DNA of 51,929 nt from Fusobacterium_C necrophorum_A (GCF_004134945.1 NZ_SBAP01000019.1:1-51929), one strand, 5' to 3'; counted from the first letter of the stretch, positions 1 to 9,235 are shown. Notes: generated by a model not told the origin, from the sequence alone. Program-made: numbers and translations.

Positions 1-6
1 CAATAA

Positions 7-57
7 AACTTATATTATTTTATTTTAAATAGAAGAAAATAGAGAATAATATAAGTT
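7..57. repeat. 13-bp perfect inverted repeat at the left edge
   Basis: Bases 7-19 (AACTTATATTATT) are the exact reverse complement of bases 45-57, with a 25-base spacer. No T-run follows on the plus strand, so it is not a clear terminator. It lies about 45 bases upstream of a candidate -10 for the uronate cassette, so it could be an operator, or the 3' end of a transcript from outside the window. Confidence 0.45.
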
Positions 58-78
58 ATAATTTTATATATGAAATTT

Positions 79-106
79 TTTAATTAAATAAAATGTGTAC
101 TATAAT
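79..106 (+). promoter_or_regulatory. Candidate promoter of the uronate cassette
   Basis: A consensus -10 hexamer TATAAT lies at 101-106. The -35 is poor (about TTTAAT at 79-84, 16-base spacing), which suggests activator dependence. The small palindrome TTTAATTAAA overlaps the -35. The call rests mainly on the -10 and on its position upstream of the first gene. Confidence 0.4.
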
Positions 107-169
107 ATAAATATTTTGTAAAATTAAAGAAATAAATGATTCATAAAAAAATAATTGGAGGTGTTTATT

Positions 170-1084
170 ATGAAAAAAATTTTATTATTAATATTTCTAC
201 TTTTTTCACTTTTATCATTTGGAAAAAATTATCCGGAAAAAAATATCAATTTTATTGTTCCGTTTAGTGCAGGGGGAGGAACGGATGCTGTTGCGAGAAA
301 ATTAGTAAGTATAATGGAAAAAGATTTGGGTAAAACAATTGTAATAATTAATAAGACGGGTGGAGCAGGTGCAGTTGGAATGACATATGGTGCTAAATCT
401 AAAAAAGATGGCTACACATTGACTATGGTAACAAGAGAAATTATATCTTTACCAATTATGAAATTATCACCAATTACTTATAAAGATTTTGAATTAGTCT
501 CATTGGTAAATTTAGACCCGGCAGTAGTTTTGGTAGAAAAAGATTCAAAATATAAAAAATTTGAAGATTTAATACAAGATGCAAAGAAGAACCCGGAAAA
601 AATAAAATTTGCAAGCACAGCTAAACCTAATTTTTACATATTAGCTATTGAAAAAGAAATGGGAGTAAAGTTTAATCATATTCCATACAATGGAGCAGGA
701 GAGGTCATACCGGCATTACTTGGAAAACATGCAGATTTTACTCTTGTCGGTCCTGGAGAAGCTATGGGACAAATTAAATCAGGTCAATTTAGAGTTTTAG
801 GAATTATGGCTGATGAAAGAATTGAAAGTTTAAAAGGGGTCAAAACTTTAAAAGAATTAGGTCATAATATTACTTCCGGAACTTGGAGAGGAGTAGCCGT
901 TCCTAAAGATACTCCAAAAGAAATAATAGATATACTGAATCAAAGTATTGAAAAAGCTGTTGAATCTCAAGAATTTATTGAATTTATGAACAAAGCGAAT
1001 TATGGAATTAAATACCTTGCCCCTAAAGAATTTGAAGAATTTTTAATAGAAGATACAAAAACAATAGAGAAAATTTTAAATTAA
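170..1084 (+). CDS. tctC: Tripartite tricarboxylate transporter, substrate-binding protein (TctC/Bug family)
   Basis: This is an extracytoplasmic solute receptor of 304 residues. Residues 1 to about 20 form a Sec signal peptide (MKK, then a Leu/Ile/Phe core). The mature protein opens with the Bug-family pattern YPEKNINFIVPFSAGGGTD, followed by further TctC-like sequence around residues 80-200. The start is ATG 170, 7 bases after GGAGGTG at 157-163. An in-frame TTG at 155 lies before that site and was rejected. It is the first gene of the cassette, followed after 22 bases by the two membrane subunits. The ligand cannot be read from sequence; the neighbouring kdu/kdg genes suggest a uronate or unsaturated uronate oligomer (inference). 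Confidence 0.88.
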   Translation: MKKILLLIFLLFSLLSFGKNYPEKNINFIVPFSAGGGTDAVARKLVSIMEKDLGKTIVIINKTGGAGAVGMTYGAKSKKDGYTLTMVTREIISLPIMKLSPITYKDFELVSLVNLDPAVVLVEKDSKYKKFEDLIQDAKKNPEKIKFASTAKPNFYILAIEKEMGVKFNHIPYNGAGEVIPALLGKHADFTLVGPGEAMGQIKSGQFRVLGIMADERIESLKGVKTLKELGHNITSGTWRGVAVPKDTPKEIIDILNQSIEKAVESQEFIEFMNKANYGIKYLAPKEFEEFLIEDTKTIEKILN

Positions 1085-1106
1085 CATCCAACTATTAGGA
1101 GGAAAA

Positions 1107-1541
1107 ATGTTAGAAAAAATTTTTTTAGGATTTTTATGTGTCATTAGTACTTTTTTATTTTTCGTTGCATCTAAATTTGAAGTTTTAGAAATGGATAACT
1201 ATAGCTTAGGAACTGCTTTTTTCCCAAAACTTATTTGTGTAATTTTATTCATAATAGCTTTTATATTATTAATTTTATCGATGAAAAATAAAAATGTTGC
1301 TGAAAATAAAAATATAAAATATCCAGTTATAACAATACTATATTTTGGGATCTATATATTATTCATTGAGAGAATAGGGTATTTAGTTTCAACTATTATT
1401 TTTATGATTTCTGTTATATTTTTATTAAAAAGTAAGTCTTTCTTTATAAATGTAGCTTTTTCCATTATATTTTCTGGAATGATCTATCTCATGTTTTCTA
1501 AAGGTTTTCATATTAGTTTAGCAGAAGGAATTTTTATCTAA
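1107..1541 (+). CDS. tctB: Tripartite tricarboxylate transporter, small membrane subunit (TctB)
   Basis: This 144-residue hydrophobic protein has four predicted membrane segments, at roughly residues 5-20, 36-58, 70-85 and 91-140 (the last region probably two helices). Size, topology and position between TctC and TctA identify it as the TctB subunit; TctB sequences themselves are poorly conserved. The start has AGGAGG 7 bases upstream. Its stop TAA (1539-1541) lies 11 bases before the tctA start and shares its last base with an upstream in-frame ATG of tctA, so the two are probably translationally coupled. Confidence 0.8.
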   Translation: MLEKIFLGFLCVISTFLFFVASKFEVLEMDNYSLGTAFFPKLICVILFIIAFILLILSMKNKNVAENKNIKYPVITILYFGIYILFIERIGYLVSTIIFMISVIFLLKSKSFFINVAFSIIFSGMIYLMFSKGFHISLAEGIFI

Positions 1542-1552
1542 TGGAGGGAAAA

Positions 1553-3028
1553 ATGGGACAATATTTATTAAAAGGTATCATGACGGCCCTATATTTTTCT
1601 AATTTTTTAAATCTTGCTTTAGGAATTACAGGAGGAATTATTATAGGAGCTTTACCCGGCTTAACAGCTACTATGGGAGTTGCTATTTTATTACCATTTA
1701 CTTTTGGAATGGAACCGGTAACTGGCTTAATCATGCTTGTTGGAATATACATTGGAGCCATATACGGAGGTTCTATTTCCGCTATATTACTGAATACACC
1801 TGGAACTCCTGCTTCTGCAGCTACTTGTATGGATGGTTATCCATTAGTCAAAAAAGGAATGGCAGCAAAAGCATTAAGCGTTTCTACCATTGCTTCTTCC
1901 ATTGGAGGACTGGTAAGCTGTGTGGCACTCGTTACGATTTCTCCTATTCTTGCAAAATTTGCATTGAGGTTTTCGTCACCGGAATATTTTGCATTAGCAC
2001 TTTTTGGATTAACAATTATAGCAAGTATTTCTTCTGGGAATTTTTTTAAAGGAATATTAGCCGGAACCATTGGATTATTAGTTTCTACTGTAGGAATGGA
2101 TGCCATCACAAGTTATTCAAGATATATATTCGGCATGGTAGATTTATTAAATGGATTTTCTGTTATTCCCGTTCTAATAGGACTATTTGCTGTTTCTGAA
2201 GTTTTAGTACAAATAGAAACCGTGGTAATAGAAAAAGAAATTAATGTAGATACAGTGAAAAATAAAAATTATATGAGTTTACATGAACTGAAACATTGTC
2301 TTCCTACAATTTTAAAATCTGGGATACTAGGAACACTAATTGGAGCAATACCAGGAGCGGGAGCAGATATATCAGCCTTTATTTGCTATAATGAAGCAAA
2401 AAGAGCAAATAAAAATGAAAAATTTGGGGAAGGAAGTTTAATAGGAATAGCTGCTCCAGAATCTGGAAATAATGGGGTTACAGGAGGAGCACTTGTTCCA
2501 TTACTAACTTTAGGTGTTCCTGGAGATTCGGTTGCAGCTGTTTTATTAGGAGCATTGATTATTCAAGGATTAGTACCCGGTCCCTTACTTTTTGAGCAAA
2601 ATCCTGATATTGTATATGGATTATTTAGTGCAATGATAATAGGAAATATATTATTATTAATCATAGGCTTACTAGGAATAAGATTTTACAGCAAGATTGT
2701 AGATATTCCCAAAAAATTTATGATACCTTGTATTTTAGTGTTATCTACAATAGGCTCATATTCCATGAATAATAGTATTTTTGATATTTTTGTTACATTA
2801 ATTTTTGGGGTCATTGGATATATAATGACAAAAGTGAGTATACCGACTTCACCTATAGTATTAGCAGTAATATTAGGACCAATGTTAGAAACCAATTTAA
2901 GAAAATCAGTAATCATGTATGAGGGTTCTTATAGTTTTTTATATACAAGACCTATTACTATATTTTTTCTACTTTTAACATTTGTTTCCATGTATTCAAG
3001 TTTTCGTAAATATTTTAAACATATTTAA
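1553..3028 (+). CDS. tctA: Tripartite tricarboxylate transporter, large membrane subunit (TctA)
   Basis: This 491-residue polytopic membrane protein matches the TctA (DUF112) family. Gly-rich motifs typical of the family are visible: an N-terminal GIIIGALPGLTATMG (about residues 26-40), IYGGSISAILLNTPG (about 70-84), and a second repeat-half motif GAIPGAGADISAF near residue 260. About eleven to twelve helices form the translocation path. ATG 1553 is preferred over the in-frame ATG 1541 because GGAGGG at 1543-1548 gives normal spacing only to 1553. The subunit works with the periplasmic receptor and TctB in secondary, ion-driven uptake. Confidence 0.88.
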   Translation: MGQYLLKGIMTALYFSNFLNLALGITGGIIIGALPGLTATMGVAILLPFTFGMEPVTGLIMLVGIYIGAIYGGSISAILLNTPGTPASAATCMDGYPLVKKGMAAKALSVSTIASSIGGLVSCVALVTISPILAKFALRFSSPEYFALALFGLTIIASISSGNFFKGILAGTIGLLVSTVGMDAITSYSRYIFGMVDLLNGFSVIPVLIGLFAVSEVLVQIETVVIEKEINVDTVKNKNYMSLHELKHCLPTILKSGILGTLIGAIPGAGADISAFICYNEAKRANKNEKFGEGSLIGIAAPESGNNGVTGGALVPLLTLGVPGDSVAAVLLGALIIQGLVPGPLLFEQNPDIVYGLFSAMIIGNILLLIIGLLGIRFYSKIVDIPKKFMIPCILVLSTIGSYSMNNSIFDIFVTLIFGVIGYIMTKVSIPTSPIVLAVILGPMLETNLRKSVIMYEGSYSFLYTRPITIFFLLLTFVSMYSSFRKYFKHI

Positions 3029-3041
3029 ATAGGAGTTTGCT

Positions 3042-3668
3042 ATGTTAAAAAAATATAAGATTTTAAATAAAATTTTAAATTCTAAAATAGTTGCAGTGAT
3101 AAGAGGGAAGAATTTTGAAGAAGGAAAAAGAATAAGTAAAGCATGTTTAAAAGGAGGAATAACAGCAATAGAGATTACTTATACTTTAGAGAATGCCAAT
3201 GAAATAATAAAAGAATTAAAAAATGAAAAATTGGATGAAAAAATAATTATTGGAGCAGGGACAGTTTTAGATGCAAGCATAGCAAGAATTGCTATTTTAT
3301 CCGGAGCAGATTTTATTGTTTCTCCAGATTTTAATAAAGAAACGGCTAAAATTTGTAACTTATATCAAATTCCATATATTCCGGGTTGTATGACAATAAC
3401 AGAGATAACAACTGCATTGAGATATGGTGTAGATATAGTAAAACTATTTCCTGCTAATAATTTTGACAGTAACTATATTAGATCACTGAAAGGGCCTTTT
3501 CCTGATATAAATATCATGGCAACTGGTGGAATTAGTGCAGAAAATGTTAAAAAATGGTTTGAGTATGGTGCAGTAGCTGTCGGAGTTGGAGGACAACTGG
3601 CAATGGGGACAGATGATGAAATTATAAAAACAGCTCAAGAATTTGTAAAACAAAGTTTAGAAATATGA
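3042..3668 (+). CDS. eda: 2-keto-3-deoxy-6-phosphogluconate aldolase (KDPG aldolase)
   Basis: This class I aldolase cleaves KDPG to pyruvate and glyceraldehyde-3-phosphate, the last step of the uronate route. At 208 residues it has family length. Visible motifs are the catalytic Glu in AIEITYT (about residue 45), GAGTVLDA, SPDFN, PGCMT, the Schiff-base lysine in VKLFPA (about residue 132), and the phosphate-binding ATGGIS near the C-terminus. It starts 13 bases after tctA and is followed by KDG kinase, so substrate and product enzymes are adjacent. The cytoplasmic location is inferred from the absence of a signal peptide. Confidence 0.93.
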   Translation: MLKKYKILNKILNSKIVAVIRGKNFEEGKRISKACLKGGITAIEITYTLENANEIIKELKNEKLDEKIIIGAGTVLDASIARIAILSGADFIVSPDFNKETAKICNLYQIPYIPGCMTITEITTALRYGVDIVKLFPANNFDSNYIRSLKGPFPDINIMATGGISAENVKKWFEYGAVAVGVGGQLAMGTDDEIIKTAQEFVKQSLEI

Positions 3669-3694
3669 AATTTTAACTGGGGAGGCTAAAATAA

Positions 3695-4732
3695 ATGTCA
3701 AAATTATTTAATTTTTCAGAAAAAGAATTTTCTCTTATTTGTGCAGGAGAAATGATAATGAGACTATCACCAATAAATCATGAACTATTAATTCAAGGAA
3801 ATTCCCTAACAAAACAGATGGGAGGTGCGGAGTTTAATGTGGCAACCTCAGTTTCTTTATTGGGGGAAAAAGTAGGAATACTAACAAAACTCCCCAAAAA
3901 TAGTATTGGAGAATTTGCACATAAAGTAGTCATAGCAAATAAAATATCAGATAAATATTTAATTTTTGATGATAGTTTAGAGAAAAGGATGGCGATATAT
4001 TATTATGAATATGGGGCATCTCCAAGAAAGCCTAAAGTAACTTATGATAGATTAAATTCTTCTTTTCAAACTTTAGAATTTCATGAAATACCGGAAGAAA
4101 TCTATTCTAATACGAAAATTTTTCATGTAAGTGGAATAACTTTGGGACTTTCGGAAAAAATAAATGAGGTCACAAAAAAAATAATGAAAAAATTCAAAGA
4201 AGGGGGAGCCATCATTTCATTTGATGTAAATTTTAGAGAGAATTTATGGTCAGAAAAAAAAGCGGCAGACGAAATAAAACAAATTCTCTTTGATGTGGAT
4301 ATTTTATTCGCATCTGAGGAAAGTTTTAGAAAAATGTTCCAACAAAAAGGAGAATTAAAGGATGTTATAAAAAATTTTGCACAAGAATATGATTTAAGTA
4401 TAGTTTCATCCAGTAAAAGAGAAGTAAATTCTTCAAAATCACATAATTTTTCATCAATAATTTTTGAGAGAGCTACCAATACCTTTTATCATGAAGAAGC
4501 CTATAAAAATATTGAAGTGGTAGATAGAATAGGGAGTGGAGATGCCTATGTTGCAGGAGTTTTGTTTGGGATATTAAAAAATAATAGTGGTGAAATGGCA
4601 CTAAAGTATGGAAATGCCAATGCTGCTTTAAAAAATACTATCAATGGGGATACCGCTTGTACCAATCTTTCAATCTTGGAAGAAATAATATATGAACATG
4701 AACATGGGAATACCTCAGAAATGAGTAGATAA
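3695..4732 (+). CDS. kdgK: 2-keto-3-deoxygluconate kinase (PfkB family)
   Basis: This enzyme phosphorylates KDG to KDPG with ATP. It has 345 residues and a ribokinase/PfkB fold. The N-terminal substrate-lid region contains MGGAEFNVA (about residues 45-53). The C-terminal PfkB signature is VDRIGSGDAYVAG (about residues 273-285), in which the GSGD aspartate is the catalytic base. KDG kinase is preferred over fructokinase because eda is immediately upstream and kduI/kduD are downstream. The start has GGGGAGG at 3679-3685. There is a slightly unusual Ser/Lys-rich insertion (SSSKREVNSSKSHN) around residues 235-250. Confidence 0.88.
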   Translation: MSKLFNFSEKEFSLICAGEMIMRLSPINHELLIQGNSLTKQMGGAEFNVATSVSLLGEKVGILTKLPKNSIGEFAHKVVIANKISDKYLIFDDSLEKRMAIYYYEYGASPRKPKVTYDRLNSSFQTLEFHEIPEEIYSNTKIFHVSGITLGLSEKINEVTKKIMKKFKEGGAIISFDVNFRENLWSEKKAADEIKQILFDVDILFASEESFRKMFQQKGELKDVIKNFAQEYDLSIVSSSKREVNSSKSHNFSSIIFERATNTFYHEEAYKNIEVVDRIGSGDAYVAGVLFGILKNNSGEMALKYGNANAALKNTINGDTACTNLSILEEIIYEHEHGNTSEMSR

Positions 4733-4759
4733 TATATAATATAATTAAGGAGGGTTTTT

Positions 4760-5755
4760 ATGGGAAAAAAAATATTAGCAATCATGATATCTTTGTTATT
4801 TTTGATCGGGTGCTCAGATAAAAAAGCTGAAGAGAATAAAATACAAACACAGGTTTTAAAAGTTGCATTTAATCAGTCAGAGAAACATCCTCAGTTTAAA
4901 GCGTTGAAAGAATTCGGTAAAAAGTTAGAAGCTGAAACCAAGGGGGCGTACAAATTAGAAATATCTCCAAATGCATTATTGGGAGATCAAAGAGCAACAG
5001 TAGAGTTAGTTCAGAATGGAGTTATACAAATGGCAGTGGTTGGAAATCCGGTGGTGGAGAACTTTAATAAGGATTTTGCTGTAATAGGATTACCATATTT
5101 ATATGACAACTTGGAACATCAAAAAAAAGTGTTTCTATCCGATATTTTAAAACCTTTATTTCAATCAGTATCTCAAAACGGTTTTGAGGTAGTTGGAATT
5201 TTTACTGCAGGAGCCAGATGTGTTTATACTAACAAGGCTATTACAAGTCCGGATGATTTAAAAGGCTATAAAATAAGAGTTATGCAGTCGGACACTATGA
5301 AAAAAATGTTGGATTTCATGGGAGGGATAGGAACTCCTATGGGACAAGGGGAAGTTTATACTGCTATACAACAAGGGGTTTTAGAAGGTGGAGAAAATAA
5401 TGAAGTTACTTATGTAGACTTAAAACACTACGAAGTGGCTCCTTATTTTTCTTATACGAATCACTTGATGGTTCCAGATTTAATTATAATAAATGAAAAA
5501 CTTTATAATGAAATGAATAAAGAAAATAGAAAAATTTTTGATAATTTAATAAATAACATGATAGAAGATGAGTTTGATGTATGGAATGAAAATGTCGAAA
5601 ATGCTAAGAAAATTGCTTTAGAGAATGGAGCAAAATTTATAGAAGTAGAGATTAAACCTTTCCAAGAGAGAGTAAAGCCGCTTCAAGAAGAGGTTATAAA
5701 AATGTCTGATACTACAAAAAATATATTTGAAGAAGTTAGAAAACTATCCAATTAG
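4760..5755 (+). CDS. dctP: TRAP transporter solute-binding lipoprotein (DctP family)
   Basis: This is the periplasmic receptor of a TRAP transporter, 331 residues long. The N-terminus has a lipobox (LIGC, Cys about residue 18), so the receptor is probably lipid-anchored. DctP-family hallmarks include the ligand-carboxylate-binding arginine region KGYKIRVMQS and the helix region GQGEVYTAIQQGVLEGGENN. TRAP receptors bind organic acids, which fits a uronate-type ligand; the exact substrate is inferred from context. AAGGAGGG precedes the start, and dctQ and dctM follow directly. Confidence 0.9.
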   Translation: MGKKILAIMISLLFLIGCSDKKAEENKIQTQVLKVAFNQSEKHPQFKALKEFGKKLEAETKGAYKLEISPNALLGDQRATVELVQNGVIQMAVVGNPVVENFNKDFAVIGLPYLYDNLEHQKKVFLSDILKPLFQSVSQNGFEVVGIFTAGARCVYTNKAITSPDDLKGYKIRVMQSDTMKKMLDFMGGIGTPMGQGEVYTAIQQGVLEGGENNEVTYVDLKHYEVAPYFSYTNHLMVPDLIIINEKLYNEMNKENRKIFDNLINNMIEDEFDVWNENVENAKKIALENGAKFIEVEIKPFQERVKPLQEEVIKMSDTTKNIFEEVRKLSN

Positions 5756-5775
5756 ATAATACAAGGAGATCTATT

Positions 5776-6276
5776 ATGGAAAAACTAAGAACTATATTAG
5801 ATAGAACAATTGAAGTTTTAAGTATAATAATCATGAGCTTGATGACAATATTGGTATCTTGGCAAGTAATAACTAGATATTTTTTTAATAAACCTAGTGT
5901 AGTTAGTGAACAATTGGCCCAGTATCTTTTTGTGTGGTTGATTATGTATGTATCAGCTTATGTTTTTGGGAAAAGAGGGCATATGCAAATAACTTTCTTG
6001 AGAGATTTAACAAAGAAAAAAAATATAATAGCAATGGATATAATTCAAGAAATAATAATTACAATATTTGTGATGAGTGTAATGATATATGGAGGTTATT
6101 TTTCTTCTTTAAGACAGATGACACAACTTGATGCAGCCCTACCTATTTCAATCGGAATAATTTATTCAGCACTTCCTATTAGCGGTTTATTTACAATTTT
6201 TTATTCTATATCAAATATCAAAAGGATAGTAGAGAAAAATAGAAGGGAGAAAAAATGGATGTATCACTTCAAATAG
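5776..6276 (+). CDS. dctQ: TRAP transporter small membrane subunit (DctQ)
   Basis: This 166-residue protein with four predicted transmembrane helices matches DctQ. Helix 1 (about residues 12-32) is followed by the family-typical TRYFFNKPSVVSEQLAQYLF segment, then WLIMYVSAYVFGKRGHMQI. It forms the membrane complex with DctM. Its coding sequence overlaps the start of dctM by 22 bases, indicating coupled translation and fixed stoichiometry. Confidence 0.88.
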   Translation: MEKLRTILDRTIEVLSIIIMSLMTILVSWQVITRYFFNKPSVVSEQLAQYLFVWLIMYVSAYVFGKRGHMQITFLRDLTKKKNIIAMDIIQEIIITIFVMSVMIYGGYFSSLRQMTQLDAALPISIGIIYSALPISGLFTIFYSISNIKRIVEKNRREKKWMYHFK

Positions 6277-7562
6277 GTATCGTTATATTTACGACATTGA
6301 TAGTATTTTTAGCAATTGGTGTTCCCATTAGTATAAGCATAGGTTTTTCATCTAGTATGGCGATGTTATTTATACTACCCTTTGGTGGCGCAATGATAAC
6401 TTCGGCACAAAGGATTTTTATAGGGGTAAATTCGTTTTCATTACTAGCTATTCCATTTTTTATTCTGGCAGGAAATATAATGAATAATGGAGGAATAGCA
6501 ATAAGGTTGATAAATTGTGCTAAACTTTTAGGAGGAAAGTTTTATGGTCCATTGGCTCAAGCTAATGTAGTTGCAAATATGTTTTTTGGAGCCATAAGTG
6601 GATCTGGGGTTGCGGCTGCAGCTGCGGTTGGAGGAACAATAGCTCCAATTGAGGAGAAAGAAGGCTATGATAAAAAATTTTGTGCAGCTGTAAATATTTC
6701 ATCTGCACCTACTGGAATGTTAATTCCACCTAGTAATACACTAATAGTATATTCTACTGTTGCAGGGAGCGTCTCTGTATCCGCTCTTTTTATTGCTGGA
6801 TATATTCCTGGAATTTTATGGGGACTTGGTATTATGTTGGTTGTCGCTATTATTGCCAGAAAGTTAAAATATAAAACAGAAGCTAAGCTTAGTGCAAAAT
6901 TTATAATTAAAACTATTGTTGACGCCATTCCAAGTTTGTTGCTAGTCATTATAGTAATTGGAGGAATATTAAAAGGAATTTTTACAGCAACAGAGGGCTC
7001 TGCTGTAGCAGTGGTTTATTCTTTAGTCCTTTCCTTTTTCTATAAAGAATTAAAATTAAAAGATTTACCGAAAATTTTTATTAGTTCTGCACAAATGACA
7101 GCAATAGTTATCTTTATGATAGGAGTTTCATCTATTATGTCGTGGGTAATGGCATTTGGAAATATTCCACAAAAAATAGCGGAGTTGCTATTTGGTTTGA
7201 CAAAAAATTATGCAGTTATTTTAATCATAATGAATGTGTTATTGTTAATAATTGGAACTTTCATGGATCCTACTCCAGCAGTTTTAATTTTTACTCCAAT
7301 ATTTTTACCTATTGTGGAAAGTTTTGGAATGTCTCCTATACACTTTGGAATAATGCTAGTTTTTAATTTATGTATAGGAACTATAACCCCACCTGTGGGA
7401 CCAATACTATTTACAGGATGTAAAATTGGAAAAGTAAGTATAGAGGAAGTTTTTAAATTTCTGATTCCTTTTTACCTTGTTACAATAGGAATATTATTTT
7501 TGGTGACATTTATACCCAAAGTTTCTCTATTATTGCCTCAGTTATTTGGATTATTAAAATAA
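6255..7562 (+). CDS. dctM: TRAP transporter large membrane subunit (DctM)
   Basis: This 435-residue subunit with about twelve helices forms the Na+-coupled translocation channel. Family motifs include the N-terminal AIGVPISISIGFSS, SLLAIPFFILAGNIMN, an Ala/Gly-rich ISGSGVAAAAAVGGTIAP around residues 115-132, and GTFMDPTPAVLIFTPI in the second half. The start at 6255 follows GAAGGGAG and lies within the end of dctQ. Together with dctP and dctQ it completes one TRAP system, in addition to the TctABC system at the head of the same cassette. Confidence 0.92.
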   Translation: MDVSLQIGIVIFTTLIVFLAIGVPISISIGFSSSMAMLFILPFGGAMITSAQRIFIGVNSFSLLAIPFFILAGNIMNNGGIAIRLINCAKLLGGKFYGPLAQANVVANMFFGAISGSGVAAAAAVGGTIAPIEEKEGYDKKFCAAVNISSAPTGMLIPPSNTLIVYSTVAGSVSVSALFIAGYIPGILWGLGIMLVVAIIARKLKYKTEAKLSAKFIIKTIVDAIPSLLLVIIVIGGILKGIFTATEGSAVAVVYSLVLSFFYKELKLKDLPKIFISSAQMTAIVIFMIGVSSIMSWVMAFGNIPQKIAELLFGLTKNYAVILIIMNVLLLIIGTFMDPTPAVLIFTPIFLPIVESFGMSPIHFGIMLVFNLCIGTITPPVGPILFTGCKIGKVSIEEVFKFLIPFYLVTIGILFLVTFIPKVSLLLPQLFGLLK

Positions 7563-7590
7563 AAAGTGAAAGGAGAGAATATAGATAAAT

Positions 7591-8421
7591 ATGGAAATAC
7601 GTTATGCTTCAAGTAATAAAGATGTAAAAAGTTATGACACAGTAAGATTGAGAGAAGAATATTTAATAGAAAATTTGTTTTTACAAGATGAAATAAAGTT
7701 AGTCTACTCTCATATTGATAGAATAATTGTGGGAGGAGCCTTTCCTATAGAAAAAGCAATAGAATTAAAAAGTGGTAAGGAATTAGGAAGTGATTTTTTT
7801 CTTGAAAGAAGAGAGCTAGGAATAATAAATGTTGGAGGAGCGGGAAAAGTAATTTTAGATGGAGAAGAATTTAAACTAAATAATAAAGATGCACTGTATG
7901 TTGGCTTAGGTATAAAAGAAGTTATTTTTAGTTCAATAGATAAAAATGAGTCCGCTAAATTTTATTTAAATTCTGCTCCAGCACATTGTAAATATCCAAC
8001 AACTTTAATAAATTTAGAAAATGCCAGAAAAGTAAAGTTGGGGGATATTTCTACTTCAAATCAAAGAACGATCAATCAATATATTCATCCAGAAGTTTGT
8101 AAATCTTGTCAATTGGTAATGGGAATGACTGTATTGGAAAACGGTTCCGTATGGAATAGTATGCCGACACATACTCATGATAGAAGAATGGAAGTTTACT
8201 TTTATTTCGATATGGAAGAAAATTCAAGAATATTTCATTTCATGGGAGAACCCAAAGAAACAAGACATATCGTAATAAAAAATGAAGAAGCTGTGATATC
8301 CCCATCTTGGTCTATACATAGTGGAGTAGGAACAGCAAGCTATACATTTATTTGGGGAATGGTTGGAGAAAATCAAACATTTACAGATATGGATCATGTA
8401 GCTATGGAAGATTTAAAGTAA
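7591..8421 (+). CDS. kduI: 5-keto-4-deoxyuronate isomerase
   Basis: This zinc-dependent isomerase converts 5-keto-4-deoxyuronate to 2,5-diketo-3-deoxygluconate. It has 276 residues, the usual family length, and a cupin fold. Metal ligands are visible in THTHDRRMEVYFYFDM (His194, His196, Glu201), with a later His in SPSWSIHSG. The N-terminus MEIRYASSNKDVKSYD and the end MDHVAMED are typical. The ribosome-binding site AAAGGAGAG sits about 14 bases upstream, farther than usual, but homology supports this start. It makes the substrate for KduD, which follows at once. Confidence 0.93.
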   Translation: MEIRYASSNKDVKSYDTVRLREEYLIENLFLQDEIKLVYSHIDRIIVGGAFPIEKAIELKSGKELGSDFFLERRELGIINVGGAGKVILDGEEFKLNNKDALYVGLGIKEVIFSSIDKNESAKFYLNSAPAHCKYPTTLINLENARKVKLGDISTSNQRTINQYIHPEVCKSCQLVMGMTVLENGSVWNSMPTHTHDRRMEVYFYFDMEENSRIFHFMGEPKETRHIVIKNEEAVISPSWSIHSGVGTASYTFIWGMVGENQTFTDMDHVAMEDLK

Positions 8422-8439
8422 ATGATGGGAGGTATAAAG

Positions 8440-9213
8440 ATGCTTAATAATTTTTCGATGGATTTTTTTTCATTAAAAGGAAAGATAGCATTTGTAACAG
8501 GAGGGAATACAGGGCTTGGACAAGCATATGTTACAGCGTTTGCAAAAGCAGGAGCAGATTTATTTGTTCTTACCTATGATGATAATTGGGAAGAAACAAG
8601 AAAGCTGGTAGAAGTGGAAGAAAGAAAAATTTATTTCTACCAAGCTGATTTAACAAAAAGAGAAGAAATTAAAAAATCAGTTGAGGAGTGCATAAAAATA
8701 TATGGCAAGATAGATATACTTGTTAATAATGCGGGAACTATAAAAAGAAGTCCTCTTTTAGAATACAGTGATGATGATTGGAAAGCAGTATTGGATATAA
8801 ATCTAAATGCAGTTTATTATTTAAGTCAAGATGTAGCAAAAATAATGGATAAGCAAGGAGGAGGTAAAATTATAAATGTGGCTTCAATGCTTTCTTTTCA
8901 AGGAGGAAAATTTGTTCCTGCCTATACTGCTAGTAAACATGCTGTAGCAGGTATAACGAAAGCATTTGCAAATGAATTAGCTTCTAAAAATATACAGGTA
9001 AATGCTATAGCACCGGGTTATGTAAAGACGGCTAATACAGCTTTAATAAGAGCAGATGAAAAAAGAAATAAAGAAATTTTGGAAAGAATCCCGGCGAGCA
9101 GATGGGCGGAACCTTTTGATTTAATGGGAAGTATAGTATTTTTAGCAAGTAAGGCATCTGATTACTTAAACGGACATATTTTAGCAGTTGACGGTGGATG
9201 GTTAGCAAGATAG
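8440..9213 (+). CDS. kduD: 2-deoxy-D-gluconate 3-dehydrogenase (KduD, short-chain dehydrogenase)
   Basis: This enzyme reduces 2,5-diketo-3-deoxygluconate to KDG with NAD(P)H, linking KduI to KDG kinase. The 257-residue protein has the classic SDR motifs: the nucleotide-binding TGGNTGLG (about residues 20-27), NNAG, the catalytic Ser in VASMLS, and YTASK (Tyr and Lys catalytic). The C-terminal AVDGGWLAR is also typical. ATG 8440 has GGGAGG at 8427-8432; two earlier in-frame ATGs at 8422 and 8425 precede that site and were rejected. It is the last gene of the cassette. Confidence 0.92.
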   Translation: MLNNFSMDFFSLKGKIAFVTGGNTGLGQAYVTAFAKAGADLFVLTYDDNWEETRKLVEVEERKIYFYQADLTKREEIKKSVEECIKIYGKIDILVNNAGTIKRSPLLEYSDDDWKAVLDINLNAVYYLSQDVAKIMDKQGGGKIINVASMLSFQGGKFVPAYTASKHAVAGITKAFANELASKNIQVNAIAPGYVKTANTALIRADEKRNKEILERIPASRWAEPFDLMGSIVFLASKASDYLNGHILAVDGGWLAR

Positions 9214-9235
9214 TATAAAAAATACTGATTTGAAG

